64,000 nt of DNA. Origin: Actinomadura violacea. GTDB lineage: Bacteria; Actinomycetota; Actinomycetes; Streptosporangiales; Streptosporangiaceae. The DNA is taken from assembly GCF_017573465.1 (NCBI RefSeq), contig NZ_JAGEPF010000004.1, positions 124,001-188,000 of the forward strand, written 5' to 3'. Made by a program: the position numbers and the translations under genes. The notes under the pieces are model-generated. The model did no database searches. It worked only from the letters and a program-made list of their open reading frames with translations, and was not told the origin of the DNA. This document shows positions 9,123-20,600 of the stretch, piece after piece (the stretch's first letter is position 1; each line of letters begins with the position of its first letter).

Positions 9123-10273
9123 GACACCTTTCCTTTCGGCGCCTCGTCCTTGGTGGCCTTCGCGGTCGCGGCGGCGGATCCGGCGGCGGGCCCGGCGCCG
9201 GGCGGCGCGGAGCCGTCGTCGCGGTGCACCCCGGACTCCAGCGACCGCTGCTTGAGCGCCTTGGTGACGCGCAGGGCCAGCAGCCGGTCCACGCTGATCG
9301 CCAGCAGCAGCAGGACGCCGGTGATGGCGTCCTGCCAGAACGAGTTGACCTTGAGCACCACCAGCACGCTGCCGATGGTGGTGAGCAGCAGCGCGCCGAG
9401 CGCCGCCCCGTACACGGTGCCGACGCCGCCGGTGATCGCGACGCCGCCGACGACGACGGCGCTGACGACCTTCAGCTCCCAGCCGTGCGCGGCGTCGGCG
9501 ACGACGGTGCCGAACCGGGCCAGCCACAGCACCCCAGCGAGGCCGGCGAGGCCGCCGCTGACGAGGTAGGCGGTGAGGACGCGGCGGCGCAGCGAGATGC
9601 CGGCGAGGCGCGCGGCCTCGGGGCTGGACCCGATCGCGTAGAACTCCCGTCCCGAGGAGTAGGAGCGCAGGTAGTAGCCCATCATCAGCATCACGACGAC
9701 GGTGATGACCGGCAGGTAGGGGACGCCGAGGACGGAGTCGTTGCCGAGTGACAGCACCGAGGACGGCAGGTCCGCGGCGCCGATCTGCTCGCCGTGCGCG
9801 ATCTTGTAGTCGAGGCCCTGGATCACGTAGAGGGTGCCGAGCGTGACGACCAGGGCCGGTACTTTGCAGAAGCTGACGAGCAGCCCGTTGACGAGCCCGC
9901 AGGCGAGCCCGATCACGATGCCGAGCAGCACCACCAGCACCACGTTGCGGTCGCCGCCGGAGGCGAACTTGCCGGTGGTGAACGCGACGAGCCCGACGAC
10001 GGAGCCGACCGACAGGTCGATGTTGCGGGTGACGACCACCATCGACTGGCCGACGGCCAGCAGCGCCAGGATCGAGGCGTTGAGGAAGATGTCCTTGACG
10101 CCCTGCCCGGACAGGAACCGGTGGTTGGCCAGCTCGGTGCCGACGACCAGCACCACCAGCGCGCCGAGGATGCTCAGCTCGCGGGCGCGCAGCACCAGCT
10201 CGACCAGGCGGCGGCCGCCGCCCGGCGGCCCGCCGGATCCCGGCCTGGCCGGGGACTGGGTGAGCACGGTCAT
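9119..10273 (-). CDS. rhaP: Rhamnose ABC transporter permease
   Basis: 384 residues with a cytoplasmic N-terminal tail, about ten membrane helices of the ribose/rhamnose permease family (GLVNGLLVSFCKVPALVVTLGTL, IGSSPEAARLAGI) and a Pro/Ala/Gly-rich C-terminal tail of about 40 residues. It is the partner of RhaQ. It starts 3 nt after the rhaT stop and overlaps rhaQ by 4 bp. Confidence 0.92.
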   Translation of the reverse strand: MTVLTQSPARPGSGGPPGGGRRLVELVLRARELSILGALVVLVVGTELANHRFLSGQGVKDIFLNASILALLAVGQSMVVVTRNIDLSVGSVVGLVAFTTGKFASGGDRNVVLVVLLGIVIGLACGLVNGLLVSFCKVPALVVTLGTLYVIQGLDYKIAHGEQIGAADLPSSVLSLGNDSVLGVPYLPVITVVVMLMMGYYLRSYSSGREFYAIGSSPEAARLAGISLRRRVLTAYLVSGGLAGLAGVLWLARFGTVVADAAHGWELKVVSAVVVGGVAITGGVGTVYGAALGALLLTTIGSVLVVLKVNSFWQDAITGVLLLLAISVDRLLALRVTKALKQRSLESGVHRDDGSAPPGAGPAAGSAAATAKATKDEAPKGKVS

Positions 10274-10276
10274 GGG

Positions 10277-11815
10277 TCAGGCCGCCTTTCCGGTTCCGGC
10301 GCGCCCGGTCGCGGCGGCCATCACGCTCTCCTCGGTCGCGTCCGCGCGGTCGATCTCGGCGGTCAGCCGGCCCTCGTGCATGACCAGGACGCGGTCGGCC
10401 ATGCCGATCACCTCCGGCAGGTCGGAGGAGATCATCAGCACCGCGAGGTCCTGCGCGGCGAGCTCCGACAGCAGCCGGTGCACCTCGGCCTTGGTGCCGA
10501 CGTCGATGCCGCGGGTCGGCTCGTCCACGATGAGCACGGTCGGCTCGGTGGCGAGCCACTTGGCGAGCACGACCTTCTGCTGGTTGCCGCCCGACAGGAC
10601 GCCGACGGTGTCGGTGAGCCGGGCGTACTTGAGCTGGAGGCGCAGCGCCCAGTCGGCGGCGCGGTTGCGCTCCACCTTCCGGGAGATGAGGGGGCCGCGC
10701 CCGGTCTCCTTGCGCAGCGAGCGCAGCTGGGTGAGGCCCATGTTCCGCTCGATGGACATGTCCATCACCAGGCCCTGCTGGCGGCGGTCCTCGGGGACGA
10801 GCGCGAGCCCGGCCGACATCGCGGCCGTCGGGCTGCCCGCGGGCAGCTTCTTCCCCGCCACTTCGACGGAGCCCGCGTCCCAGCGGTCCACGCCGAAGAT
10901 GGCGCGGGCGACCTCGCTGCGTCCGGCGCCGACCAGCCCGGCCAGCGCGACGATCTCACCGCGCCGCACCTCGAAGGAGATGTCGGTGAAGGCGCCCTCG
11001 CGGGTGAGCCGGCCGACCTTCAGCGCGACCTCGCCGGGCGTCACGTCCTGCTTGGGGTAGAGCGCGTCCAGGTCGCGGCCGACCATCCGGCGGACGAGGT
11101 CGTCGGCGGTGAGGTCCTCGACCTTGTCGGTGCCGACGTAGGTGCCGTCGCGCAGCGTGGTGACCCGCTGGCAGATCTCGAAGATCTCCTCCAGCCGGTG
11201 CGAGATGAACAGGATCGCGCAGCCCTGCTCGCGCAGCGTGCGGGTGACGTTGAACAGCCGCTCGACCTCCTGGCCGGTGAGCGCGGCGGTCGGCTCGTCC
11301 ATGATGAGCACCCGCGCGTCCCGGGAGATGGCCTTGGCGATCTCGACGACCTGCTGGTCGGCGATGGACAGGCCGCGGGCGGGCTGCTGCGGGTCCAGCG
11401 CGACGCCGAGCCGCCGGAACAGCTTCGCGGTCTCGGCGTGCACGGTGCGGCGGTCGATGCGGCCGAGCCCGGCGCGCGGCTGGCGGCCCATGAAGATGTT
11501 CTCCGCGACCGACAGGTCGGGGAACAGCGTCGGCTCCTGGTAGATGACGGCGACGCCGGCGGCCTGCGCGTCGGCGGGGCCGTTGAACGCCACGGGCTCG
11601 CCGTCGACCCGGACCTCGCCCGCGTCGGGGCGGTGCACGCCTGCGAACGTTTTTACGACGGTGGACTTGCCCGCGCCGTTCTCACCGGCGAGCGCGTGCA
11701 CCTCGCCGGCGTGCAGCTCGAGGGTGACGCCCTGCAGGGCCCGCACGGCGCCGAACGACTTACTCACGTTGACCAGTGCCAATGTCGGCGGCGTCGACCT
11801 GCCGGGTGCACTCAT
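10277..11815 (-). CDS. rhaT: Rhamnose ABC transporter ATP-binding protein (two ATPase domains)
   Basis: 512 residues with two ABC cassettes in tandem, as in RbsA/XylG-type sugar importers. The first has Walker [10 protein letters not shown], a degenerate signature (LSIADQQ) and Walker [12 protein letters not shown]. The second has a degenerate Walker A (GLVGAGRSE), signature LSGGNQQK and Walker [13 protein letters not shown]. It powers rhamnose import. The ATG at 11815 is preferred because AGGAGG lies 6 nt before it; a GTG two codons earlier is possible. It is the first gene of the leftward operon, facing lacI across the regulatory region. Confidence 0.93.
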   Translation of the reverse strand: MSAPGRSTPPTLALVNVSKSFGAVRALQGVTLELHAGEVHALAGENGAGKSTVVKTFAGVHRPDAGEVRVDGEPVAFNGPADAQAAGVAVIYQEPTLFPDLSVAENIFMGRQPRAGLGRIDRRTVHAETAKLFRRLGVALDPQQPARGLSIADQQVVEIAKAISRDARVLIMDEPTAALTGQEVERLFNVTRTLREQGCAILFISHRLEEIFEICQRVTTLRDGTYVGTDKVEDLTADDLVRRMVGRDLDALYPKQDVTPGEVALKVGRLTREGAFTDISFEVRRGEIVALAGLVGAGRSEVARAIFGVDRWDAGSVEVAGKKLPAGSPTAAMSAGLALVPEDRRQQGLVMDMSIERNMGLTQLRSLRKETGRGPLISRKVERNRAADWALRLQLKYARLTDTVGVLSGGNQQKVVLAKWLATEPTVLIVDEPTRGIDVGTKAEVHRLLSELAAQDLAVLMISSDLPEVIGMADRVLVMHEGRLTAEIDRADATEESVMAAATGRAGTGKAA

Positions 11816-11854
11816 GGCCACCCTCCTCGCACGGGGAGTCTGTGACGGATGGAT

Positions 11855-11868
11855 GAAAAACGTTTTAA
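11855..11868. promoter_or_regulatory. Candidate LacI-family operator upstream of rhaT
   Basis: A 10-bp perfect palindrome AAAACGTTTT (11857-11866) centred on CG, the usual centre of LacI-family operators, lies about 40 bp before the rhaT start. It is AT-rich in a GC-rich region and resembles the second site at 12048. Confidence 0.6.
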
Positions 11869-12047
11869 CGTGATGTTGCGGAGGACGCTAGATGTGAGCC
11901 GGAGCACCCGTCAAGAGGGAACTTCGCCCGGGGATGCCCCGGACCCTGCGGAAACCCTTACGGCACCGGGGGCGGACGAGTTTGCGAAGATCCTCCCGTC
12001 CGGGTCCGGACAGCCCGTTCCGGGGGCGACCAGTTCCGACAGCGGGG

Positions 12048-12061
12048 TTGACACGTTTTAA
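12048..12061. promoter_or_regulatory. Candidate LacI-family operator overlapping a -35 box before lacI
   Basis: TTGACACGTTTTAA is an imperfect palindrome (10 of 14 positions) centred on CG and sharing ACGTTTTAA with the site near rhaT. Its first six bases are a perfect -35 hexamer (TTGACA, 12048-12053) for rightward transcription, though no clear -10 follows. Regulator binding here would block lacI-lutABC-rhaB. Confidence 0.55.
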
Positions 12062-12114
12062 TCCGATGACCCAAAGTGAGCGGCGGCACACCAGCGGAGC
12101 GACCGGGGGCAAGA

Positions 12115-13206
12115 TTGAGCACAGACGACACCGGGCGCCCCGGAGCGAGCACGCCCGCCGCCGGCGGAGGCACGGTCGGGATCAAGCAGGTCGCGGCGCA
12201 CGCCGGCGTCTCGCCGGGCACCGTGTCCAACGTGCTGAACCGGCCCGAGCGGGTCGCCGCCGCGACCCGCGCCCGCGTCGAGCAGGCCATCGTGGAGCTC
12301 GGCTTCGTCCGCAACGGGTCGGCGTCCACGCTGCGCGCCGGGCACTCCAGCACGATCGGGCTGATGGTGCTGGACCTGGCGAACCCGTTCTTCACCGACG
12401 TCGCGCGCGGCGTCGAGGACGTCGCCAGCGAGCGCGGCTACGCGGTGATCCTGTCCTCCTCCGGCGAGTCCGACGAGCGCGAGCAGCGCAACCTGCGGGT
12501 GCTCGCCGAGCAGCGGGTCCGCGGCGTGCTGCTGACCCCCGTCGGCGACGAGGGCGGCAACGCCGACCGGCTGCGCGACCGCGGCGTGCCCGTCGTCCTG
12601 CTGGACCACCCGACGCCCCGCGCCAACCAGTGCTCGGTCGCCGTCGACGACGTCGCGGGCGGCGAGCTGGCGGTGACGCACCTGCTGGACGACGGCGCCC
12701 GCACGCTCGGCTTCGTCACGGGCCCGCCGGGGCTGCGGCAGTGCGCGGACCGGCGGCGCGGCGCGCTGCGGGCGCTGCGCGCCGCGTGCCTCGGCCGCGA
12801 CGTGCTGCGCGAGGTGTCCGTCGGCGCGATGAACGCCCGCGCCGGGCAGGAGGCGGCCCGGCGGCTGCTGGAGTCCGGCGCCCCGCTGCCCGAGGCGATC
12901 TTCTGCGCCAACGACCTGCTCGCCCTCGGCGTGCTGCGGGTGCTGCTGCAGGCCGGCGTGAAGGTGCCGACTGACGTGGCGCTCATCGGGTACGACGACA
13001 TCGAGTTCTCGGCGGCGGCCGCGGTCCCGCTGAGCTCGGTGCGGCAGCCCACCTACCAGCTCGGACGCATCGCGACCGAGCTGCTGCTCGAGGAGTGCGA
13101 CGAGTCGGGCGGACACGCCCACCAGCAGGTCATGTTCCAGCCCGAGCTGGTGGTCCGCGAGTCCAGCCGGGCCGCCGCCGACGACCGGGAGAGCAACTCG
13201 GCATGA
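12115..13206 (+). CDS. LacI-family transcriptional repressor of rhamnose catabolism
   Basis: About 363 residues. The N-terminal helix-turn-helix ([21 protein letters not shown]) and hinge are followed by a periplasmic-binding-protein-like sensor domain ([46 protein letters not shown]). It most likely binds rhamnose or a derivative and represses both divergent operons through the two CG-centred operators nearby. The start is uncertain: a GTG at 12076 is in frame but has no ribosome site and falls where the promoter -10 would be, whereas TTG 12115 follows GGGGG and places the HTH near the N-terminus. It overlaps lutA by 4 bp (ATGA). Confidence 0.9.
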   Translation: MSTDDTGRPGASTPAAGGGTVGIKQVAAHAGVSPGTVSNVLNRPERVAAATRARVEQAIVELGFVRNGSASTLRAGHSSTIGLMVLDLANPFFTDVARGVEDVASERGYAVILSSSGESDEREQRNLRVLAEQRVRGVLLTPVGDEGGNADRLRDRGVPVVLLDHPTPRANQCSVAVDDVAGGELAVTHLLDDGARTLGFVTGPPGLRQCADRRRGALRALRAACLGRDVLREVSVGAMNARAGQEAARRLLESGAPLPEAIFCANDLLALGVLRVLLQAGVKVPTDVALIGYDDIEFSAAAAVPLSSVRQPTYQLGRIATELLLEECDESGGHAHQQVMFQPELVVRESSRAAADDRESNSA

Positions 13207-13916
13207 AGGTCGCGCTGTTCCTGACGTGCGTGAACGACACGATGTATCCCGGGACCGGGCGCGCGATGGTGCGGCTGCTGCGGCGGCTCGGCCACGAGGT
13301 CGAGTTCCCCGAGGCGCAGACGTGCTGCGGCCAGATGCACCTCAACACCGGTTACCGGACGCAGGCGCTGCACATGGTGAAGGGCTTCGCGGAGACGTTC
13401 GAGCCGTACGACGCGGTCGTGACACCGTCGGCGTCGTGCGGCGCGATGATCCGCGACTGGCATCCGAGGCTGGCGCCGCGCACCGCGGGCGTCGCGTCGC
13501 GGGTGTACGAGCTGTCGGAGTTCCTGGTGGACGTCCTCGGCGTCACCGACGTCGGCGCCTACTTCCCGCACCGCGTCACCTACCACCCCACCTGCCATTC
13601 GCTGCGGATGCTGCACGTCGGCGACCGGCCGCAGCGGCTGCTGCGCGAGGTCCGCGGCATCGACCTGGTCGACCTGCCGGACGCGCGGGAGTGCTGCGGG
13701 TTCGGCGGGACGTTCGCGCTGAAGAACTCCGAGGTGTCGGCCGCGATGTGCGCGGACAAGGTCACCGCGGTGCGGGAGACGAAGGCCGAGGTGCTGTGCG
13801 CCGCCGACAACTCGTGCCTGATGCACATCGGCGGCGCGCTGTCGCGCACCCGCGCGCCGGTGCGGACCGTCCACCTGGCCGAGATCCTCGCGTCCACCGA
13901 GGGGGACCCCTCATGA
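13203..13916 (+). CDS. lutA: L-lactate oxidation Fe-S protein LutA (YkgE type)
   Basis: 237 residues with two cysteine-rich CCG domains ([12 protein letters not shown] near residue 40 and ECCGFGGTF near 165) plus further Cys in SASCG, HPTCH and NSCL. It belongs to the LutA/YkgE/GlcF-like family of iron-sulphur oxidoreductase subunits. With LutB and LutC it oxidises L-lactate to pyruvate. Here it would consume the lactate made by the SDR half of RhaEW. ATGA overlaps join it to lacI and to lutB. Confidence 0.92.
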   Translation: MKVALFLTCVNDTMYPGTGRAMVRLLRRLGHEVEFPEAQTCCGQMHLNTGYRTQALHMVKGFAETFEPYDAVVTPSASCGAMIRDWHPRLAPRTAGVASRVYELSEFLVDVLGVTDVGAYFPHRVTYHPTCHSLRMLHVGDRPQRLLREVRGIDLVDLPDARECCGFGGTFALKNSEVSAAMCADKVTAVRETKAEVLCAADNSCLMHIGGALSRTRAPVRTVHLAEILASTEGDPS

Positions 13917-15370
13917 GCACGGAAGCGATGCCGACCTATGTCGGGATGCCGTCGTTCCCGGACGCGGCGCGCCGCGCGGTCGCCGACACGCGGCTGCGCG
14001 GCAACCTCGCGCACGCCACCACCACGATCCGCGACAAGCGCGCCGCCGCCGTCGCCGAGCTGGACGACTGGTCCGCGCTGCGCGAGGCCGGCAAGCAGAT
14101 CAAGGACCACGTCCTCGCCAACCTCGGGCACTACCTGCGGCAGCTGGAGGAGAAGGTCACCGAGGCCGGCGGGACGGTGCACTGGGCGCGCGACGCCGCC
14201 GAGGCGAACCGGATCGTCACCGACCTGGTGAAGGCGACGGGCGAGACCGAGGTCGTCAAGGTCAAGTCGATGGCCACGCAGGAGATCGGGCTCAACGAGG
14301 CGCTCGCCGAGCACGGGATCACCGCCTACGAGACCGACCTCGCGGAGCTGATCGTCCAGCTCGGGCACGACCGGCCGTCGCACATCCTCGTCCCGGCGAT
14401 CCACCGGAACCGGTCCGACATCCGCGACATCTTCCTGCGCGAGATGGAGGACGTCCCGGAGGGTCTCACCGACTCCCCCGCCGCGCTGGCGGAGGCAGCG
14501 CGCCGCCACCTGCGCGCCAAGTTCCTGTCGGCGAAGGTCGGGGTCTCCGGCGTGAACTTCGCCGTCGCCGACACCGGCACGCTCGTCGTGCTGGAGTCGG
14601 AGGGCAACGGCCGGATGTGCCTGACCATGCCCGAGACGCTGATCTCGGTGATGGGCGTGGAGAAGATCGTGCCGAGCTGGCGGGACCTGGAGGTGTTCCT
14701 CCAGCTGCTCCCCCGCTCGTCCACGGCCGAGCGCATGAACCCCTACACCTCGGCGTGGACAGGCGTGCATCCCGGTGACGGGCCGCAGACGTTCCATCTC
14801 GTCCTGCTGGACAACGGCCGCACCGACACCCTCGCCGACGAGGTGGGGCGGCAGGCTCTGCGCTGCATCCGCTGCTCGGCGTGCCTGAACGTGTGCCCGG
14901 TCTACCAGCGCGCCGGCGGCCACGCCTACGGCTCGCCCTACCCCGGCCCGATCGGCGCGATCCTGTCGCCGCAGATCAGGGGCATCGGATCGGAGGTGGA
15001 CGCGTCGCTGCCGTACGCGTCGTCGCTGTGCGGGGCGTGCTTCGAGGCGTGCCCGGTCGCCATCGACATCCCCGAGGTGCTGGTGCACCTGCGGGCCCGC
15101 GCGGTGGAGAGCGGCCCGCGCCATCCCCTCGAACGGGTCGCGATGACCGCCGCCGGATGGACGCTGCGCTCCCCCACCCGCCTCGCGCTCGCGCAGCGCG
15201 CCGCGTCCGCGAGCCGCCGCATCGTCGCGCCGCGCGGCCGGATCCGGCGGCTGCCGGGGCCGCTGAACGCCTGGACCGAGACGCGGGACGCCCCCGCACC
15301 GCCGCCCGAGTCGTTCCGCGCCTGGTGGAAGCGGACGGACGGCGGCCGCACGGAAGGGAACGAGCAGTGA
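13913..15370 (+). CDS. lutB: L-lactate oxidation Fe-S protein LutB (YkgF type)
   Basis: 485 residues. An N-terminal LUD domain (about 60-310; [32 protein letters not shown]) is followed by two 4Fe-4S ferredoxin motifs ([13 protein letters not shown] and [11 protein letters not shown]) and a basic C-terminal tail. It is the electron-transfer core of the LutABC lactate-utilisation complex. It overlaps lutA and lutC by 4 bp each, so the subunits are probably made in fixed ratio. Confidence 0.93.
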   Translation: MSTEAMPTYVGMPSFPDAARRAVADTRLRGNLAHATTTIRDKRAAAVAELDDWSALREAGKQIKDHVLANLGHYLRQLEEKVTEAGGTVHWARDAAEANRIVTDLVKATGETEVVKVKSMATQEIGLNEALAEHGITAYETDLAELIVQLGHDRPSHILVPAIHRNRSDIRDIFLREMEDVPEGLTDSPAALAEAARRHLRAKFLSAKVGVSGVNFAVADTGTLVVLESEGNGRMCLTMPETLISVMGVEKIVPSWRDLEVFLQLLPRSSTAERMNPYTSAWTGVHPGDGPQTFHLVLLDNGRTDTLADEVGRQALRCIRCSACLNVCPVYQRAGGHAYGSPYPGPIGAILSPQIRGIGSEVDASLPYASSLCGACFEACPVAIDIPEVLVHLRARAVESGPRHPLERVAMTAAGWTLRSPTRLALAQRAASASRRIVAPRGRIRRLPGPLNAWTETRDAPAPPPESFRAWWKRTDGGRTEGNEQ

Positions 15371-15987
15371 GCGCGCGCGAGGACGTCCTCCGCCGGATCG
15401 ACGGGATCGTGCCGGCCCGCCCGGCCGCCGAGGTCGCCGCCGGATACGCCGCGATCGACCGCGGCTACCTGCGCCGCCACCACGAGGACGGCGTGCTGGA
15501 CCTGTTCGCCGAGCGGGTCGCCGACTACCGCGCGACGGTCGTGCGCGTCCCGGCGGCGGAGCTGGCCGCGACGGTCGCCGACCGTCTCGCCGCCCGCCCC
15601 GGGGCCTACGGGATCCCGTCGGACCTGCCGGAGGAGTGGACGGCGCAGGTCGCCGGCGAGCTGGTGCGGGGGCCGGACGTCGCCGCGCTCGACGGGCTGG
15701 CGGGCGCGGTCACCGGCTGCGCCGCCGCGATCGCCGAGACCGGCACGATCGTCCTGGACCACGGCCCGGCGCAGGGCCCGCGCGCGCTGTCGCTCGTCCC
15801 GGACTACCACCTGATCGTCGTGCTGGCGGGGCAGGTGGCGCCGGACGTGCCGGAGGCGCTGGAGCGGCTCGACCCGCACCGCCCGCTGACGTTCGTGTCC
15901 GGGCCGTCCGCGACCAGCGACATCGAACTGTCGCGCGTCGAGGGCGTGCACGGGCCCCGCACTCTGGAAGTCGTGATCGCGCAATGA
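15367..15987 (+). CDS. lutC: L-lactate oxidation protein LutC (YkgG type)
   Basis: 206 residues of the LUD family, the third LutABC subunit. Conserved features include [28 protein letters not shown] and the late [22 protein letters not shown], typical of LutC. Starts with GTG overlapping the lutB stop and ends overlapping the rhaB ATG. Confidence 0.92.
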   Translation: MSAREDVLRRIDGIVPARPAAEVAAGYAAIDRGYLRRHHEDGVLDLFAERVADYRATVVRVPAAELAATVADRLAARPGAYGIPSDLPEEWTAQVAGELVRGPDVAALDGLAGAVTGCAAAIAETGTIVLDHGPAQGPRALSLVPDYHLIVVLAGQVAPDVPEALERLDPHRPLTFVSGPSATSDIELSRVEGVHGPRTLEVVIAQ

Positions 15988-17417
15988 CCGAGACCTTCGC
16001 CGCCGTGGACCTCGGCGCGTCCAGCGGGCGCGTCATGGCCGGACGGGTCGGCCCCGGCACGCTCGAACTGCAGGAGGTCCGGCGGTTCCCGAACCGGCCG
16101 GTCCGGGTGAACGGCACCCTGCACTGGGACGTCCTCGGCCTCTACGGCAACGTCCTCGACGGGCTGCGCGCCGCGCCCGCCGGGCTCGCGTCGGTCGGCA
16201 TCGACTCGTGGGCCGTCGACTACGGGCTGCTCGACGCGGACGGGAAACTGATCGGCAACCCCGTCCACTACCGCGACGCCCGCACCGACGGGGTCATGGA
16301 ACGGATCCGCGCCGAGGTCGGCGACGACCTGCTCTATCAGACGTCCGGCCTGCAGTTCCTGCCGTTCAACACGCTCTACCAGCTCGCCGCCGACGACCTG
16401 GCGCGCGCCCGCACCATGCTGATGGTCCCCGACCTGCTCGCGCACTGGCTGACCGGCGCGGTCGGCGCCGAGCGGACCAACGCGTCGACGACCGGCCTGC
16501 TGGACGTGCGGGACGGCGCGTGGTCGCGCGACCTGGTCGCGCGCCTCGGCCTGCCCGCCGGCATCCTGCCGCCGATCCGCGAACCGGGCGAGGTGCTCGG
16601 GACGCTCCGCCCGGACGTGGCGGAGGAGACCGGCCACCCGGCGACGCTCCCGGTCGTCGCGGTCGGGTCGCACGACACCGCGTCCGCCGTCGCCGCCGTC
16701 CCCACGACCACCGACCGGTTCGCCTACATCTCCTGCGGCACCTGGTCGCTGGTCGGCGTGGAACTGCGCGAGCCCGTGCTGACCGAGGCGAGCCGCAAGG
16801 CCAACTTCACCAACGAGGGCGGCGTCGACGGCACCGTCCGCTACCTGCGCAACGTCATGGGGCTGTGGCTGCTGCAGGAGTCGATGCGCGCCTGGGGGAA
16901 CCCGGACCTGCCGTCCCTGCTCGCCGAGGCCGCCGGCGTCCCGGGCCTGCGCAGCATCGTCGACCCCGACGACCCCGAGTTCCTGCCGCCCGGCGACATG
17001 CCCGCGCGGATCGCCGCGCACTGCCGCCGCCGCGGGTTCCCCGAGCCCGCGACGCGCGCCGAGACCGTCCGCTGCATCATGGACAGCCTCGCGCTGGCGC
17101 ACCGCGCGACGCTGCGGCAGGCGTCCCGGCTGTCCGGGCAGGAGATCGACGTGGTGCACCTGGTCGGCGGCGGCAGCCGCAACGAGCTGCTGTGCCGGCT
17201 GACCGCCGACGCGTCCGGGCTGCCGGTCGTGGCCGGGCCGGTCGAGGCGACCGCGCTCGGCAACGTCCTCACCCAGGCCCGCGCGCACGGCCTCGCCGGC
17301 ACCCTCGCCGAGTCCCGCGCGCTGGTCGCCGCGACGCAGCCGCTGCGCCGCTACGAGCCGTCCGGCGACGACGCCCGCTGGGCCGGCGCCGCCGCCCGCC
17401 TCGGCCTCGCCCCGTGA
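15984..17417 (+). CDS. rhaB: L-rhamnulokinase
   Basis: 477 residues of the FGGY carbohydrate-kinase family. The N-terminal phosphate-binding motif VDLGASSGRV, GIDSWAVDYGLLD, the substrate-loop QFLPFNTLYQL, CGTWSLVGVE and the C-terminal VHLVGGGSRNELLC with ATALGNVL are all present. It phosphorylates L-rhamnulose at C1 with ATP, giving the substrate of RhaEW. It is the last gene of the rightward operon, coupled to lutC by ATGA. A weak dyad (CGGGAA/TTCCCG, 17428-17446) follows the stop. Confidence 0.94.
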   Translation: MTETFAAVDLGASSGRVMAGRVGPGTLELQEVRRFPNRPVRVNGTLHWDVLGLYGNVLDGLRAAPAGLASVGIDSWAVDYGLLDADGKLIGNPVHYRDARTDGVMERIRAEVGDDLLYQTSGLQFLPFNTLYQLAADDLARARTMLMVPDLLAHWLTGAVGAERTNASTTGLLDVRDGAWSRDLVARLGLPAGILPPIREPGEVLGTLRPDVAEETGHPATLPVVAVGSHDTASAVAAVPTTTDRFAYISCGTWSLVGVELREPVLTEASRKANFTNEGGVDGTVRYLRNVMGLWLLQESMRAWGNPDLPSLLAEAAGVPGLRSIVDPDDPEFLPPGDMPARIAAHCRRRGFPEPATRAETVRCIMDSLALAHRATLRQASRLSGQEIDVVHLVGGGSRNELLCRLTADASGLPVVAGPVEATALGNVLTQARAHGLAGTLAESRALVAATQPLRRYEPSGDDARWAGAAARLGLAP

Positions 17418-17635
17418 CGTGCGGTGGCGGGAATGTCACGTTCCCGGGACGGTTTACCTCCCCCCGGTTGACACGCGGGGTGCGGCGGCGGTTGATAGCA
17501 GGGACGCGCGGGGCGTGTTGTCCCGCTCTTATTGACGATCGACCCGATAAGGTAAAACCCGCTTGAAGGACCGGGAACAACGACGACAAGCATGATCACG
17601 GCGTGTCGGCCGCCTGTCTCTGTTGGGGTGTGGAC

Positions 17636-20600
17636 ATGAGCGACGCCGGTGCTCCGCTGGTGGGGCGACGGGACGCGCTCGGCGCGCTGAGCCGCGCCCT
17701 GGACGCGGCCGCCACGGGCTACGGCTTCCTCGCGCTGGTCGGCGAGCCCGGCGCCGGCAAGACCCGGCTGCTGAACGAGCTGGCCGACGGCGCGAGCGCC
17801 CGCAAGCTGCCCTACCTGGCCGGACGCGCCGCCGAGTTCGAGCAGGAGATGCCGTTCGGCGCCGTCGTCGACGCGCTCGACGACCGGCTCGAGGACGACG
17901 TCCCCGAGCTGTCCCCCGCCGCGCTGCGGCTGCTCGGCACCGTCTTCCCCGCGCTCGCCGACCGCGTCGCCGGCACCGGCGCCGGGCACGCCCCCGACGG
18001 CGCCGCCGACCCGGTCGCCCGCTACCAGCTGCACCGCAGTGTCCGGCACCTGCTGGAACGCCTCGCCGCACCGTCCGGGCTGGTGCTGATCCTCGACGAC
18101 CTGCACTGGGCCGACGACGCCACCATCGAGCTGATGGACCACCTCGTCCGGCACCCGCCGCGCGCGAACGTGCTGGTCGCGGTCGCCTACCGGCCCGCGC
18201 AGGCGTCGCCGCGGCTGGCGGCGCTGGCCGACGCGGCCGGGCTCGTCGGCACCCGGGTGCCGGTGGACCCGCTGAATCGCGACGAGGTCGCGGAGTTCCT
18301 CGGCCCGGACGTCCCCCGCCCCCGCTGCGAGCAGCTCTACAAGGCCAGCGGCGGCAACCCGTTCTACCTGGAGGCGCTGGCCCGGATGGGCCGCCGCGAC
18401 GACCGGCTCCTCGGCGAGGACGGGATCGAGCGGCACGACTGGGAGCGCGGCGTGGCGAACCTGACCGAGGTGCCGCCCGCCGTCCGGACCGCCCTGCAGG
18501 TCGAGCTGAGCGCGCTGCCGCCCGAGGCGCTGCTGATGGCGCGCGGCGCCGCCGTCGCCGCGGACGTGTTCGAGCCGGCGCTGGCGGCGGTCGCCGCGGA
18601 GATGGCGCAGGAGGACGCGCTCGCCGCGCTGGACGCACTGACCGCGCACGACGTCGTCCGCCCGACCGCGGGCGGCCGGTTCCGGTTCCGGCATCCGCTG
18701 GTGCGGCACGTCGCGTACGCCTCGACGGCGGCGGGCTGGCGGTTCGCGGCGCATTCGCGGGTGTCGGCGCGGCTCGCCGCGCTCGGCGCCCCGGCGGCGG
18801 TGCGCGCCCACCACGTGCTGCGCTCGGCGCGGTTCGGCGACCGCGAGGCGATCTGGACGCTCGTCGAGGCGGCCCGCGTTGTCGCGCTCCAAGCGCCCGG
18901 CACCGCCGCGTACTGGCTGGAGGCGGCGCTGCGCCTGATGCCGGACGGCACGGACCCGTCCGGCGGGTCCGCGAACGGCGCGTCCGCCAATGGCGCGTCC
19001 GCCAATGGCGCGTCCGCGAACGGCGCGGGCGGCGACGGCGCCTACCCGGACCGGATCCAGCTGCTGGTGGAGCTGGCGCACGCGCAGGCGGTCAGCGGGC
19101 ACGCCGAGGAGGGCCGCGAGACGGCCCGCACCCTGCTGAGCCTGCTGCCGCCCGACGACACCGTCCGGCGGGCCCGCACGGTGCAGCTGTGCGCGGTGAT
19201 GGACCGGCAGATCGGCCGCATCCACGAGGCCCGCGCCCTGGTGCTGGACGAGCTGCGCCGCATCACCGACCGGCAGACCCCCGAGGCGGTGCTGCTGCGG
19301 ATCCGCCTGGTCGCCGACCGGATCCAGCGGATCGACACCCGCGGCTCCCACGCCGTCCTGGAGACCATCCCCGAGAGCGCACCGCAGTGGGGGCCGGGCC
19401 TCGTCGCGGCGGTCGCGGCGATGCGGCCGATGGTGTCCTACGGGCGCGGCGAGGTCGCGGAGGCCATCGCCTACGCCGAGGCCGCCGACCAGCGGTTCTC
19501 CGCCGCGTCCGACGGCGACTTCGCCGACTGCCTGGACTACATGGTCTGGCTGGTGTTCGCCGAGGCGTTCCTCGGACTGCACGACAGCGCGGTCCGGCAC
19601 GCCACCCGGCTGGTGGCGATCACCCGCGCGACGGGGCAGACGTTCATCCTCGGCTACATGCTGGCCGGGCTGTCCCGTGTGCTGATGCTGCAGGGCCGGC
19701 TGGAGGAGGCCGCGGCCGCCGCCGACGAGGCCACCGCGGTCGGCCGCGAGCTGCGCTCCCCCGAGGTGATGGCCTACGGGCTGATCCAGCAGTGCCTGAC
19801 GGCGAGCTGGACCGGCGACCACGACCGGGCGCTGCGGGCCGGCGAGGAGGCCGTCGCGCAGGACACCGGGTCGGGCGAGTGGTGGACGCACATGGCGCAC
19901 GTCGCGCTCGCCACCGCGACGATCAACGCGGGCCGCACCGAGGAGGGCGCGCAGGCCCTGGTCGAGGCGTGCGGCGACGGCACGAACGGGCTGGACTTCA
20001 GCACGCTGGTGATGTGCGCCGAGCAGCTGTCCTGCGCGCGGGCCGCCGCCGGGGACGGCGCGGGCGCCGCCGGCTGGGCCGACATCGCCGAGGCCATCGC
20101 GCACCCGGCGCTGACCGGCGACGTCGGGCTGGCGCGGCTGGCCCGGGCGCACGCCGTCCGGGTGGACGACCCGGCGGGCGCCGCGCGGCTCGCGGCGGAG
20201 GGGGCGGGGATGCTGGCGGGCGCCGGGCGCCGCCCGGAGGCCGCGCGCGCCGACCTGACCGCCGGGATCGCGCACGCGGCGGCCGACGAGCGCGCCGAGG
20301 CCCGCGAGCGGCTGCGCGCCGCCGCGGAGGTCTTCGAGGAGTGCGGGATGGACGGGCTGCACGCGCAGGCCGTCCGGGAGCAGCGGCGGCTCGGCGTGCG
20401 GGTGCCGGGCGGCGGCCGCACCGCCCCCGCCAAGGGCCGCAAGGGCGCCGGCAAGGGCGACCTGCCGTTCGGGCTGTCGCCCCGCGAGCACGAGATCGCG
20501 CTGCTGGTCGCGGAGGGGTGCAGCAACCAGCAGATCGCCGAGCGGCTGTTCCTCAGCGTCCGGACGGTCGAGACGCACCTGTCCCGGGTGTTCGCCAAGA

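Noticed and set aside
12076..12114. GTG 12076 as start of the LacI-type regulator
   Set aside because: No ribosome site, and it would lie where the -10 for TTGACA (12048) should be. It stays possible but TTG 12115 fits better.
17428..17558. Dyads and weak promoter-like hexamers between rhaB and the LuxR gene (CGGGAA/TTCCCG; CTTAT/ATAAG; TTGACA with TTGATA)
   Set aside because: Stems are short, spacers are 15 or 18 bp, and no arrangement stands out; noted within the rhaB entry only.
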